From contig SBHI01000051.1 of NCBI GenBank assembly GCA_006226225.1, forward strand, positions 1-29,516: a stretch of 29,516 bases of DNA, read 5' to 3'. This DNA comes from Alphaproteobacteria bacterium. Lineage in GTDB: Bacteria > Pseudomonadota > Alphaproteobacteria > Micavibrionales > CSBR16-224. The position numbers and the translations under genes are program-made. Shown here in pieces: positions 22,295 through 29,516 of this stretch; the stretch's first letter is position 1, and every line of letters begins with the position of its first letter. The notes under the pieces were generated by a model. The model saw nothing but the letters and a program-made list of their open reading frames with translations. It had not been told where the DNA came from and did no database searches.

Positions 22295-23071
22295 TTATAG
22301 ACCAATCCATTGAGAGATACCAACCCCATTCGGACTGTCCACTGTAGAAACCCGCTCGATCGTCAGATAGACGGTCATCGTGGTGGTCTTTTTGTCTTGA
22401 CCTGACTGATAGGTCACCAGCAAACTCAGCGATACCAGCCAGCGATAGCGGCCGTTAAACAACCCCTCACCCGTCAGGATCGGCGCACTCCGCGGCACAG
22501 CCGTCACAATCTGCTGCGTTCCATCAACACTCTCGATAATACGCGAACGTTTCATAGCGCCCAGGAACTTCTCCCACCCCTCCGGTGTAAAGTGCCGTGA
22601 AGATTTTTGGAAGCGCTGCTGATAATCGTTAAAACCGAAGGTCATAATTTCGGATGCAGCCTGCGCTGCCCATGACAACAGAGCCGGTGTCTGCATATTG
22701 GGCTGATTCAGCGGAACCAACGGAATCTGGCGACCATCATGCGTGGTGGCGAAATAGATATCATGCGGTTTTGAAACATTCATATAAATGATCAATGCCG
22801 CAACAAGCCCTAGAATAGCCAGAGATTCAAGCACCACAACGCGCAGCATGTTTTTGAAACCGGCCTGATAATGCGCACTGCGCGCCAGAACGATTTCAAG
22901 TCCCTGCTGACTTGTGCTTTGCGCCGCTTCGGCTTTGCCCTGTCCGCCGCGCGCCGATGCGCCCTGGACACCTTTTGATTTGACATTCAACATTCCACCA
23001 CCTGCCGGGGCGGCAGCGGCTGGTTGAGCAGAGCCCGCGGGGGCTGCGGCATTTTGTTTTTGTTGTTCCAT
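22295..23071 (-). CDS. dotI: DotI/IcmL type IVB secretion inner-membrane protein
   Basis: DotI is an inner-membrane component of the Dot/Icm system, related to TraM of IncI plasmids and VirB8-like in its periplasmic fold. The 258-residue product has an Ala/Gly/Gln-rich N-terminus, one membrane segment at about 75-97, and a periplasmic domain. That domain opens with IYFATTHDGRQIPLVPLNQPN, the recognisable DotI/IcmL signature, and ends in the strand TTTMTVYLTIERVS. Legionella IcmL has 212 residues; the extra length is in the first 60. The ATG at 23071 has no good ribosome binding site, whereas Met27 is preceded by AGGTGG, so the true start may be internal. No dotJ (icmM), the DotI paralogue of Legionella, is next to it. 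Confidence 0.9.
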   Translation of the reverse strand: MEQQKQNAAAPAGSAQPAAAAPAGGGMLNVKSKGVQGASARGGQGKAEAAQSTSQQGLEIVLARSAHYQAGFKNMLRVVVLESLAILGLVAALIIYMNVSKPHDIYFATTHDGRQIPLVPLNQPNMQTPALLSWAAQAASEIMTFGFNDYQQRFQKSSRHFTPEGWEKFLGAMKRSRIIESVDGTQQIVTAVPRSAPILTGEGLFNGRYRWLVSLSLLVTYQSGQDKKTTTMTVYLTIERVSTVDSPNGVGISQWIGL

Positions 23072-23172
23072 AAGATATTATGTACCGAAAAGCATTAACA
23101 AACCTTACTGATGATAGCAAAATCACCACACAAGTCTATAGCCGAAATTTCAAAACAGCTAAAAACAATCAA

Positions 23173-24900
23173 TTACGACTTTGCCAGCCCTTCCTGAATC
23201 AGCAAATCCTTGCGGGAAAGCTTGCCGACAGCTGTTTTCGGCAAAGGCTCGTCCCGCACGATAATTTTTCGCGGAATTTCAATCGGCGACAATTTATCAT
23301 CCAGAAAAGACAATATCTCTTCTGCCGTGACAACTTTACCGCTTTTCGGCTTCACCCATGCCCAGACGGTTTCACCGCGTTTGTCATCCGCAACACCCGC
23401 AACGATGCATTCTTCCACAGCTTCGTGCAGATAGATCGCCTCCTCGACATGGCGCGGATACACATTATAACCGCGCACAAGGATCAGATCCTTGATGCGG
23501 TCAACAAGAAACAGATAGCCGTCCTCATCCAGATAGCCGACATCACCCGTATGCAAACGGCCGTTGCGCACGGTTTCCACCGAAGCATCTTCAGCTTTGT
23601 AATAACCCGGCATCACCTGCGGGCCGCTGATGCAGACTTCACCTTTTTCGCCAACAAGCAACGCCGTCATACCGTCATCACGGTCAATAATTTCAATCAG
23701 CGTTCCCGGCAGCGGCAAGCCAACGGCACCGTCACGGTTTTTGCCGACAGGGTTGCACGTCGCCACAGGCGAGCACTCGGTCAATCCATAGCCTTCGCTG
23801 ATGCATTTGTTTTTCACTTTGGACTCAAACAAATTACGTACATCTTCCGGCAAAGGCGCGCCGCCCGACAGACAGAATTTGATCGAGGAAAAATCGTACT
23901 CATCCACTTTCGGATGATTGCCGATGGCGTTATAAATCGCCGGAACAGCGGGGAAATAGGTCGGCTTTTTCTTATTGATAACGCCCATGACCTCTTCCAC
24001 ATCGAATTTCGGCATCATAATGATTTTCATGCCGTACCATGTCGACACATTCATAATGACCGTCATCGCAAAGACATGGAAAAACGGTAGAACCGCCAAC
24101 TGGCTGCTGCTGCCCGGATCCACACTGTCGCTAATCCAGGCCGCAGTCTGCTGCGTGTTCACATACAGGTTTTTATGTGTCAGCATCGCACCTTTCGGAA
24201 CACCTGTCGTACCACCGGTATATTGCAACACGGCGATATCCTTCTCCGAATCAACCTCAACCGCCTCGGGCTGTTTGCCGTGCCCCAGCAATGTTTCAAA
24301 ACGCACAAAGCTTTCATCCTGCGGGATTTTAGCGAGGTCTTTACCTTTCAAAAGCGGGAACAGCAGGTTTTTCGGGAAGGGCAACGCCGCCGCCATTGAA
24401 CAGACGACCACCTTTTTCAAACGCGTTGCCTTCAGCACATGCTGCATTTTTTCGATCATCATCTGAAAATCCATCGTCACCATGATATCGGTGTCGCTGT
24501 TTTCAATCTGGTTTTCCAGCTCGCGCTCCGCATAAAGCGGGTTGTAATTCACGACCGTGCCGCCCGCTTTCAGGATACCGAAATAAAAGACCGGATAATA
24601 AGGTGAGTTCGGCAAAAACAAGCCGACCTTTTTGCCTTTTTCAATGCCCATTTGTTGCAGGCTGTAGGCAACATCATTAACCATGCGTCCGATTTCGGCA
24701 TAGCTGTAAGTCTTGCCCAGAAAATCAATTGCCGTGCAAGCGGCATATTTCTCCACCGCCTGATCCATCAGGCTATGAAGCGGCTTAACCTCCAGCGGCA
24801 TGTGCCAGTCTGCATGTTGCGGATAACTCTTTTCCCAGGGATAGGAAACATTTGTGTCTTTTTCCATGATATTCTCTGCTGTGCTGGTTTGTGCGGACAT
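23173..24900 (-). CDS. fadD: long-chain fatty acid--CoA ligase
   Basis: AMP-forming ligase that activates fatty acids to acyl-CoA for beta-oxidation or lipid synthesis; cytoplasmic or membrane-associated. With the ATG at 24900 the product has 575 residues, close to FadD. The phosphate loop YTGGTTGVPKGA is at 227-238, YGLTE at 371-375, and Asp453 in LHTGD. DRIKDLILVRGYNVYP follows at about 467-482, and the catalytic lysine is Lys560 in LPKTAVGKLSRKD. An upstream ATG at 25017 would add 39 residues with no family match, while GAGAGG lies 10 bases before 24900. It lies 101 bases upstream of dotI on the same strand; no terminator is obvious, so read-through into the secretion genes is possible. 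Acyl-CoA also links it loosely to PHA metabolism. Confidence 0.94.
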   Translation of the reverse strand: MSAQTSTAENIMEKDTNVSYPWEKSYPQHADWHMPLEVKPLHSLMDQAVEKYAACTAIDFLGKTYSYAEIGRMVNDVAYSLQQMGIEKGKKVGLFLPNSPYYPVFYFGILKAGGTVVNYNPLYAERELENQIENSDTDIMVTMDFQMMIEKMQHVLKATRLKKVVVCSMAAALPFPKNLLFPLLKGKDLAKIPQDESFVRFETLLGHGKQPEAVEVDSEKDIAVLQYTGGTTGVPKGAMLTHKNLYVNTQQTAAWISDSVDPGSSSQLAVLPFFHVFAMTVIMNVSTWYGMKIIMMPKFDVEEVMGVINKKKPTYFPAVPAIYNAIGNHPKVDEYDFSSIKFCLSGGAPLPEDVRNLFESKVKNKCISEGYGLTECSPVATCNPVGKNRDGAVGLPLPGTLIEIIDRDDGMTALLVGEKGEVCISGPQVMPGYYKAEDASVETVRNGRLHTGDVGYLDEDGYLFLVDRIKDLILVRGYNVYPRHVEEAIYLHEAVEECIVAGVADDKRGETVWAWVKPKSGKVVTAEEILSFLDDKLSPIEIPRKIIVRDEPLPKTAVGKLSRKDLLIQEGLAKS

Positions 24901-25091
24901 CGTATCAATACCTCTCGTTTTTTCAAACGTTTTGAAAATGTTTTTAATTAATAACAGGCATCTAATATACCTATCTGCGAAATACTGAAAAGAGCAAAAA
25001 CGCAAGAAATTTCCCATATGGTGTTGTTTTCTGCAATTTTTGCAAAAGTTTTCCTTGTCTCACGCATATAAATCTCATAGCCTTGCATCAA

Positions 25092-25127
25092 GCGCATCTT
25101 TAAAAAACGACTCAGTCTTTGATGCGC
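25092..25127 (+). promoter_or_regulatory. stem-loop in the leader of the Cys-rich small gene
   Basis: GCGCATC (25092-25098) pairs perfectly with GATGCGC (25121-25127) around a 22-base loop. CTTGCATCAA (25082-25091) can instead pair with the overlapping right arm (TTGATGC..GCAAG, with a 2-base bulge). Two mutually exclusive stems 40-85 bases before the start would allow a switch; no known riboswitch class is recognised. Confidence 0.3.
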
Positions 25128-25166
25128 AAGCAAATGTAACCCCACAAAAGAACAGGAGCCTATAAA

Positions 25167-25343
25167 ATGAAACACGGTCACGGTAAAAAAATCCTGAAAC
25201 ATGTTTTCGAACACACGAAATGCCCGGCAGCTGGCAAATGCCCGAAAAACCCGGCAAATGACAAAAAAGCCGAAGCTCCGAAAAAAGACAAACCCTGCTG
25301 CAAGCCGAAGCAGTGCGGCCCGAAAAAAGGTTGCGGCTGCTAA
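25167..25343 (+). CDS. 58-residue Cys/Lys/His-rich small protein
   Basis: The start follows AGGAG by 9 bases and the frame ends at TAA 25341-25343. The product has seven cysteines (19, 25, 44, 45, 50, 56, 58) and four histidines (3, 5, 12, 16), with many lysines and prolines. The N-terminus (MKHGHGKKILKHVFEHTKC) could form a short amphipathic helix. The C-terminus has a CC pair, then CGPKKGCGC. The spacing resembles metallothionein-like or other metal-binding peptides. No signal peptide is visible. Codons look like those of the neighbours. A 34-base hairpin and a strong terminator follow. The family is unknown to me; binding of Zn, Cu or Fe-S is a hypothesis. Confidence 0.75.
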   Translation: MKHGHGKKILKHVFEHTKCPAAGKCPKNPANDKKAEAPKKDKPCCKPKQCGPKKGCGC

Positions 25344-25361
25344 GCTGACAGTAAGTGAGGC

Positions 25362-25395
25362 TTGTCATTTCCACCAATCGGTGAAAAAATGACAA
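25362..25395 (+). other. 3' hairpin after the Cys-rich small gene
   Basis: TTGTCATTT (25362-25370) pairs with AAATGACAA (25387-25395), extended by CACC/GGTG across a small internal loop, with an AATC tip. It begins 19 bases after the stop codon and has no T tract, so it is more likely an mRNA stabiliser than a terminator. Confidence 0.45.
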
Positions 25396-25407
25396 CCAAG
25401 GATAAAG

Positions 25408-25440
25408 ATGCCCCGGACATCAAAAGCCGGGGCATTTTTT
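25408..25440 (+). terminator. rho-independent terminator of the Cys-rich small gene
   Basis: ATGCCCCGG (25408-25416) pairs with CCGGGGCAT (25427-25435) around a 10-base loop, followed by a run of six T's (25435-25440). It separates the small gene from aroC. Confidence 0.85.
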
Positions 25441-25475
25441 CGATCAAAAACACGAGATGAAAGACGGGCGCGGCA

Positions 25476-26567
25476 ATGGCAGGCAACAGCTTTGGAACGA
25501 TTTTCCGCTTTACCACATGGGGCGAAAGCCACGGCAGTGCCATCGGCTGCGTTGTTGAAGGCGTTCCGCCGCTGATCACACTTTCCGAAAACGATATCCA
25601 GCCTTTTCTGGACAAACGCCGCCCCGGCCAGTCGCGTCACACCACCCAGCGCAAGGAAGCCGATGCCGTCAAAATCCTCTCCGGCGTTTTTGACGGCAAA
25701 ACGACCGGTGCCCCCATCAGTCTGATGATTGAAAACACCGATACCCGCTCGAAAGATTACAGCGACATCAAAGACAAATACCGCCCCGGCCATGCCGATT
25801 TCACCTATGATAAAAAATACGGTATCCGCGATTACCGTGGCGGCGGACGGAGCTCCGCACGAGAAACCGCCATGCGCGTTGCCGCAGGCGCGATTGCCCG
25901 CAAAATTCTGACACATGAATTAAAGCAGACGATCAGTATCCGCGCCGCTGTCATCCAGATTGGCCCGCACGCGATCAACCGCAAAAACTGGAACTGGGAT
26001 GAAATTCACAACAACCCGTTTTTTACACCGGATAAGGAAATTGTCGCGACATGGGAAGGCTTCCTTGACCAGACACGCAAAAACGCCTCCAGCGCAGGCG
26101 CATTGGTCGAAGTTGTCGCCGCTGGTGTTCCCGCAGGTCTGGGGGCGCCGTCCTACGACAAGCTGGATGCCGATCTTGCCAAGGCGATGATGGGCATCCA
26201 TGCCGTCAAAGGCGTGGAGATCGGCCTCGGCTTTGACTGTGTTGCCACACCGGGCGAAAAAAATGTTGATGAAATCCGTATCGGCAAAGATGGGCAGCCG
26301 CTGTTCCTGTCAAACCATGCCGGCGGCGTGCTCGGCGGTATTTCCACAGGGCAGGATATTGTGATGCGCGTTGCCTTCAAGCCGACCAGCTCACTGCCGC
26401 AGCCGCGTAAAACCATCACAACGGATGGGGAGGAAACCGAGATTGTCACCACAGGCCGCCACGACCCCTGCGTCGGCATTCGCGGCGCACCGGTTGTCGA
26501 GGCGATGATGGCCGTCACCCTCGCCGATCACTGGCTGCGCCATAAGGCACAATGCCTGACACTTTAA
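25476..26567 (+). CDS. aroC: chorismate synthase
   Basis: Last step of the shikimate pathway: converts 5-enolpyruvylshikimate-3-phosphate to chorismate with reduced FMN; cytoplasmic. The 363-residue length is normal. TTWGESHG (13-20), RPGHADFTY (103-111) and RGGGRSSARETA (121-132) are the PROSITE-like signatures; GGISTGQDIVMRVAFKPTSS and PQPRKTI lie towards the C-terminus. The ATG at 25476 gives the canonical MAGNSFGTIFRFTTWGESHG, though the ribosome binding site is weak. The gene stands between a terminator and a convergent gene 4 bases away. Confidence 0.97.
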   Translation: MAGNSFGTIFRFTTWGESHGSAIGCVVEGVPPLITLSENDIQPFLDKRRPGQSRHTTQRKEADAVKILSGVFDGKTTGAPISLMIENTDTRSKDYSDIKDKYRPGHADFTYDKKYGIRDYRGGGRSSARETAMRVAAGAIARKILTHELKQTISIRAAVIQIGPHAINRKNWNWDEIHNNPFFTPDKEIVATWEGFLDQTRKNASSAGALVEVVAAGVPAGLGAPSYDKLDADLAKAMMGIHAVKGVEIGLGFDCVATPGEKNVDEIRIGKDGQPLFLSNHAGGVLGGISTGQDIVMRVAFKPTSSLPQPRKTITTDGEETEIVTTGRHDPCVGIRGAPVVEAMMAVTLADHWLRHKAQCLTL

Positions 26568-26571
26568 AATT

Positions 26572-26937
26572 TCACGCAAATTTATAGTAATAAAGAACCA
26601 GTCCGCCGATGATCACATAGGCAATCCCTGTGCGGATCAGCCCGTCCGTTATCGGCGTAAACGTCCTTTGCAGAAAATCGCGGTGCAGCGGCGGGAAACA
26701 CAAGATCAGCGCGATCAGAATCACCAGATAATGCACCAGCACAGGCGTCGGCGGCATTTGCTGCGCCTTCAGAAAATTCAGCACCGGTTCGGGCGATTTG
26801 ACAAAAACGATACTGACAACCGCCAGCAAGACAAACAAGCCCCACATCAGCTTTTCCGCCAGTTTCCGGCGTTCATAAGCCGATTCATAACGTTTGCTTT
26901 GCCGTTCTTCCGTCGTGAGCATTTTGCGTTTTTTCAT
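26572..26937 (-). CDS. small three-helix membrane protein, hypothetical
   Basis: The 121-residue product has a basic, charged N-terminus (MKKRKMLTTEERQSKRYESAYERRKLAEK) followed by hydrophobic segments at about 30-46, 66-82 and 100-116. By the positive-inside rule the N-terminus is cytoplasmic. AAGG lies 9 bases before the ATG. I do not recognise the family. It converges on aroC with only 4 bases between the stops and no room for a terminator. Confidence 0.75.
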   Translation of the reverse strand: MKKRKMLTTEERQSKRYESAYERRKLAEKLMWGLFVLLAVVSIVFVKSPEPVLNFLKAQQMPPTPVLVHYLVILIALILCFPPLHRDFLQRTFTPITDGLIRTGIAYVIIGGLVLYYYKFA

Positions 26938-27024
26938 GTTTTGAAACCTTATCCCTTTAAAAAAGGCGCTCTCATTTGCCAGAGCGATGCCGGTAAATAT
27001 TTCTTAATAATTATCATGCTAATC

Positions 27025-27038
27025 TTGCCCTAAGGCAA
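27025..27038. promoter_or_regulatory. short dyad before the 31-residue peptide gene
   Basis: TTGCC and GGCAA surround CTAA, 11 bases before the AGGAGG. It is small and could be an operator half-site pair or chance. Confidence 0.2.
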
Positions 27039-27062
27039 AACATAAAACAGGAGGCATTGCTT

Positions 27063-27158
27063 ATGGATCGGGTCATTTGTATTTCTGTCACATTCATTGC
27101 CCTGCTTGTGCTGGCCTTTGCGCCCGATATTCACGAGACGGTTGCCTCTCTCAGATAA
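27063..27158 (+). CDS. 31-residue single-helix membrane peptide
   Basis: A perfect AGGAGG (27049-27054) lies 8 bases before the ATG, and the frame ends at TAA 27156-27158. The peptide has one hydrophobic stretch (VICISVTFIALLVLAFA, residues 4-20) after a short charged start, and a polar tail with Asp, His, Glu and Arg. It is therefore likely a small single-pass inner-membrane protein, too short for most gene callers. An 11- to 12-base GC-rich hairpin follows at 27191. A TTGCCA (26976-26981) with TATTTC (26998-27003) is a possible promoter. Toxin, regulator of a membrane partner or respiratory accessory peptide are all possible; nothing in the sequence decides. Confidence 0.6.
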   Translation: MDRVICISVTFIALLVLAFAPDIHETVASLR

Positions 27159-27190
27159 ACATGTTTTCCGACATCTTTCCAGCCAAAGAA

Positions 27191-27217
27191 GAAAGGCCGC
27201 GGAAACCGCGGCCTTTC
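27191..27217. terminator. strong hairpin between the small peptide gene and groEL
   Basis: GAAAGGCCGCGG (27191-27202) pairs perfectly with 27206-27217 around AAA. On the minus strand it is followed by TTCTTTGG, after the groEL stop. It can serve both convergent units. Confidence 0.75.
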
Positions 27218-27249
27218 AGTTATTCTGGCGTTTGACGCCGGGCTGATGA

Positions 27250-28902
27250 TTACATCATGCCCATGCCGCCCATGCCGCCCATGCCACCCATATCGGGCAT
27301 ATGTGCATGGCTGTCCTCTTTCTGAGGAATTTCGGCAACAGTTGCTTCGGTCGTGATCAGCAGACCGGCAACGGAAGCAGCGTTTTGCAGCGTCGTGCGG
27401 ATAACTTTAACAGGATCGATGATGCCTGTTTTCACGAGGTCAACGAACTCGCCTGTTTGTGCGTTAAAGCCGAAGTCCAGGCTTTTCTGGTCGAACAGTT
27501 TGCCGACAACGATCGAGCCTTCAACACCCGCGTTTTCAGCAATCTGGCGAACCGGTGCTTCCAGAGCGCGGCGAACGATTTGTACGCCAACGGCCTGATC
27601 GGCATTATCCGGCTTCACTTTATCGAGCGTGCGTGTTGCGTAGAGCAGAGCTGTTCCGCCACCTGCAACAATACCTTCTTCGACAGCCGCACGGGTTGCG
27701 TGCATGGCATCGTCAACGCGGTCTTTGCGCTCTTTCACTTCAACTTCCGTCGCACCGCCGACACGGATAACGGCAACACCGCCGGACAGTTTCGCCAGAC
27801 GCTCTTGCAGTTTTTCACGGTCGTAATCGGAAGACGTGTCTTCGATCTGCTGACGGATCTGCGCAACACGCGCTTTGATGTCGGTGTTTTTACCGGCACC
27901 GTCGATGATCGTGGTTTCGTCTTTCGTGATGCGGACTTTCTTGGCGGAGCCCAGCATGTTCAGCGTAACGGTTTCCAGCTTGATGCCCAGATCTTCGGAA
28001 ACGATCTGACCTTTGGTCAGGATCGCCATATCTTCCAGCATCGCTTTGCGGCGATCGCCGAAGCCCGGAGCTTTCACAGCAGCAACTTTCAGACCGCCGC
28101 GCAGCTTGTTTACAACCAGCGTTGCCAGCGCTTCACCTTCAACATCTTCAGCTACGATCAGCAGCGGACGACCGCTTTGAACGACGGCTTCCAGAATCGG
28201 CAGCATGGATTGCAGGTTGGACAGCTTGCTTTCATGGAAAAGGATATAGGGATTTTCCAGTTCGCAAACCATTTTCTCGCTGTTGGTGACGAAGTAAGGC
28301 GACAGGTAACCGCGGTCAAACTGCATGCCTTCAACGATGTCCAGCTCGGTTGCCAGGGATTTGGCTTCCTCAACCGTGATAACGCCTTCATTCCCGACTT
28401 TTTCCATCGCTTTTGCGATCATGCCGCCGATTTCGTTATCGCCGTTTGCAGAAATCGTACCGACCTGTGCGATTTCGTCGTTTTTGGAAACTTTCTTGGC
28501 ACGTGCCTGCAGGTCTTTCACGATGCTGGTCACAGCAAGGTCAATACCGCGTTTCAGATCCATCGGGTTCATGCCGGCTGCAACGGATTTTACGCCTTCG
28601 CGGAAAATCGCCTGTGCCAGAATGGTTGCCGTTGTCGTACCGTCACCGGCAATGTCGTTTGTTTTGCTGGCAACTTCACGCACCATTTGTGCGCCCATGT
28701 TTTCCAGCTTGTCAGCCAGTTGAATTTCTTTTGCAACAGAAACACCGTCTTTGGTAATGCGCGGCGCACCGAAGCTTTTTTCGATGACGACGTTACGGCC
28801 TTTCGGGCCCAGCGTGACTTTTACCGCATTAGCGAGTGTGTCAACGCCTTTCAGCATTTTCTGACGTGCTTCCGCACTGAATTTTACATCTTTTGCAGTC
28901 AT
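27250..28902 (-). CDS. groEL: 60 kDa chaperonin GroEL
   Basis: ATP-dependent folding chaperone that works with GroES; cytoplasmic. The 550 residues are the normal size. The N-terminus AAKDVKF-like (TAKDVKFSAEARQKML), the ATP site AGDGTTTATIL with Asp87, and the Gly-Met repeat tail GGMGGMGGMGMM are all present. The start is 52 bases after the groES stop, and the operon is groES-groEL on the minus strand. Confidence 0.98.
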   Translation of the reverse strand: MTAKDVKFSAEARQKMLKGVDTLANAVKVTLGPKGRNVVIEKSFGAPRITKDGVSVAKEIQLADKLENMGAQMVREVASKTNDIAGDGTTTATILAQAIFREGVKSVAAGMNPMDLKRGIDLAVTSIVKDLQARAKKVSKNDEIAQVGTISANGDNEIGGMIAKAMEKVGNEGVITVEEAKSLATELDIVEGMQFDRGYLSPYFVTNSEKMVCELENPYILFHESKLSNLQSMLPILEAVVQSGRPLLIVAEDVEGEALATLVVNKLRGGLKVAAVKAPGFGDRRKAMLEDMAILTKGQIVSEDLGIKLETVTLNMLGSAKKVRITKDETTIIDGAGKNTDIKARVAQIRQQIEDTSSDYDREKLQERLAKLSGGVAVIRVGGATEVEVKERKDRVDDAMHATRAAVEEGIVAGGGTALLYATRTLDKVKPDNADQAVGVQIVRRALEAPVRQIAENAGVEGSIVVGKLFDQKSLDFGFNAQTGEFVDLVKTGIIDPVKVIRTTLQNAASVAGLLITTEATVAEIPQKEDSHAHMPDMGGMGGMGGMGMM

Positions 28903-28954
28903 GTTCTTAGACTCCTTAAATTTTTGGTTTCATCTTTTATGGTATATGGCTCAA

Positions 28955-29269
28955 TTAAGCGGCTTTTTTAGCTTTTTTTTGGCCTTCAACAATACCCATG
29001 ATGTCGCTTTCCTTCACGACCAGATACTCGACACCGTCAATGGTGACTTCCGTACCGGACCATTTGGAGAAAAGAACGGCATCCCCTGCTTTGACATCCA
29101 GCGGAATCAGTTTTCCGCTTTCGTCACGGGAACCGGAACCGACGGCGACGACTTCGCCCTGCATCGGTTTTTCTTTGGCGGTTTCGGGGATGATAATGCC
29201 ACCGGATGTTTTTTCTTCACTATCCAGGCGGCGCAACAATACGCGGTCATGTAATGGACGGAATTTCAT
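28955..29269 (-). CDS. groES: 10 kDa chaperonin GroES
   Basis: Co-chaperonin lid for GroEL. The 104-residue product has KFRPLHDRVLLRRLDSEEKTSGGIIIPETAKEKP with the mobile loop, then the GEVVAVGSG and AGDAVLFSKWSGTEV segments. I chose the ATG at 29269 because it has a textbook AAGGAGG 8 bases upstream and the usual N-terminus; an ATG 57 bases earlier would add a non-conserved leader. The tail is Lys/Ala-rich. It is the first gene of the operon. The 247 bases upstream contain no CIRCE element. Confidence 0.98.
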   Translation of the reverse strand: MKFRPLHDRVLLRRLDSEEKTSGGIIIPETAKEKPMQGEVVAVGSGSRDESGKLIPLDVKAGDAVLFSKWSGTEVTIDGVEYLVVKESDIMGIVEGQKKAKKAA

Positions 29270-29407
29270 TTGGGATTCCTCCTTGGTTTTAATAGTTGGT
29301 GTATCGCATATTCGCACCATGCGCATATGCTTAACAACCGCTCCGGCTCCACAACTGGACCTTTTCCGTAGCGTCCAAACAAAGCCTTGTTCAAGCGGTC
29401 GGCTGTA

Positions 29408-29436
29408 TATTTAGCGAAAAATGATACGCTCCGCAA
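29408..29436 (-). promoter_or_regulatory. candidate sigma70-type promoter for groESL
   Basis: On the minus strand TTGCGG (complement of 29431-29436) and TAAATA (complement of 29408-29413) are 17 bases apart, about 140 bases upstream of groES. A CTTGAA at 29390-29395 on the same strand could be a heat-shock -35 box but lacks a convincing -10. Confidence 0.35.
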
Positions 29437-29455
29437 CAAAAAAGACGAGAATCCC

Positions 29456-29484
29456 TTGCCGAAAAGCCGCGAATGGCCTTATAT
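29456..29484 (+). promoter_or_regulatory. outward promoter at the window end
   Basis: TTGCCG (29456-29461) and TTATAT (29479-29484) are 17 bases apart on the plus strand, so a gene divergent from groES probably starts beyond the window. The overlapping string CTTATATTAG also matches the alphaproteobacterial heat-shock sigma -10 pattern, with CTTG 19 bases upstream, slightly long. Confidence 0.4.
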
Positions 29485-29516
29485 TAGCTTGATTGAAGCC
29501 GTAAAAATCAGAAATA

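Noticed and set aside
23080..24090. A 336-codon plus-strand frame opposite fadD
   Set aside because: Antisense shadow of a conserved ligase gene.
24901..25017. 39-residue N-terminal extension of fadD from an upstream ATG
   Set aside because: No family similarity and no ribosome binding site; the ATG at 24900 gives the normal length.
27301..28971. A 556-codon open frame on the plus strand opposite groEL and the 3' end of groES
   Set aside because: It is the mirror of a highly conserved gene with strong codon bias; it has no ribosome binding site and a nonsensical composition (Phe, Arg and Asn-rich).
29270..29516. A CIRCE (HrcA) operator upstream of groES
   Set aside because: No TTAGCACTC-N9-GAGTGCTAA or close variant is present; regulation by a heat-shock sigma factor is also not clearly supported.
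1..29516. CRISPR arrays, tRNA or rRNA genes, insertion sequences, integrases
   Set aside because: I saw no regularly spaced repeats, cloverleaf-like sequences or transposase/integrase motifs on either strand.

Overview
The window reads as a chromosomal segment of a Gram-negative alphaproteobacterium. Supporting signs are a PhaR-type repressor with a phasin, a twin-arginine exported DUF1501 protein, a lipoprotein with a clean lipobox, groESL, and alphaproteobacterial-looking core genes (typA, aroC, fadD). I cannot fix the genus; an environmental lineage near Rhodospirillales/Micavibrionales is only a guess. There are no rRNA, tRNA, CRISPR, IS or phage genes. Coding density is high and no gap between genes exceeds about 270 bases.

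Layout. 1-183: C-terminus of an unrecognised gene. 287-4288: homogentisate dioxygenase (hmgA), then a tight DUF1800/DUF1501 pair. 4397-6238: a serine-hydrolase-like protein converging on an outer-membrane lipoprotein. 6316-11735: a polyhydroxyalkanoate (PHA) locus. It holds a class III synthase (phaE-phaC, minus strand) divergent from phaB and phaR, then phasin phaP and a second phaB. Candidate PhaR operators lie in the phaE/phaB gap and on the phaP promoter, and a palindromic intergenic element abuts the phaC stop. 11739-15764, minus strand: MATE transporter, typA and a small esterase. 15887-18441, plus strand: two diverged tandem paralogues of unknown function and a membrane-anchored HExxH putative metallopeptidase. 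18510-23071, minus strand: four Dot/Icm (type IVB secretion) core genes in Legionella order, dotI-dotH-dotG-dotF. 23173-24900: long-chain acyl-CoA ligase, upstream of them on the same strand. 25167-27158: a 58-residue Cys-rich protein, chorismate synthase, a three-helix membrane protein, and a 31-residue membrane peptide with a perfect ribosome binding site. 27250-29269: groEL and groES, minus strand.

How the genes work together. PhaB reduces acetoacetyl-CoA to (R)-3-hydroxybutyryl-CoA. PhaE-PhaC polymerises it, PhaP coats the granule, and PhaR probably senses the polymer and represses phaP and phaEC through TTGC-N3-GCAA-like dyads. The Dot/Icm genes would supply the inner-membrane and core-complex parts DotI, DotH, DotG and DotF. 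The ATPases, coupling protein and lipoproteins DotC/DotD are not in the window. The most novel material is the compact Dot/Icm module with its convergent unknown/metallopeptidase neighbours, and the two very small genes at 25167 and 27063.
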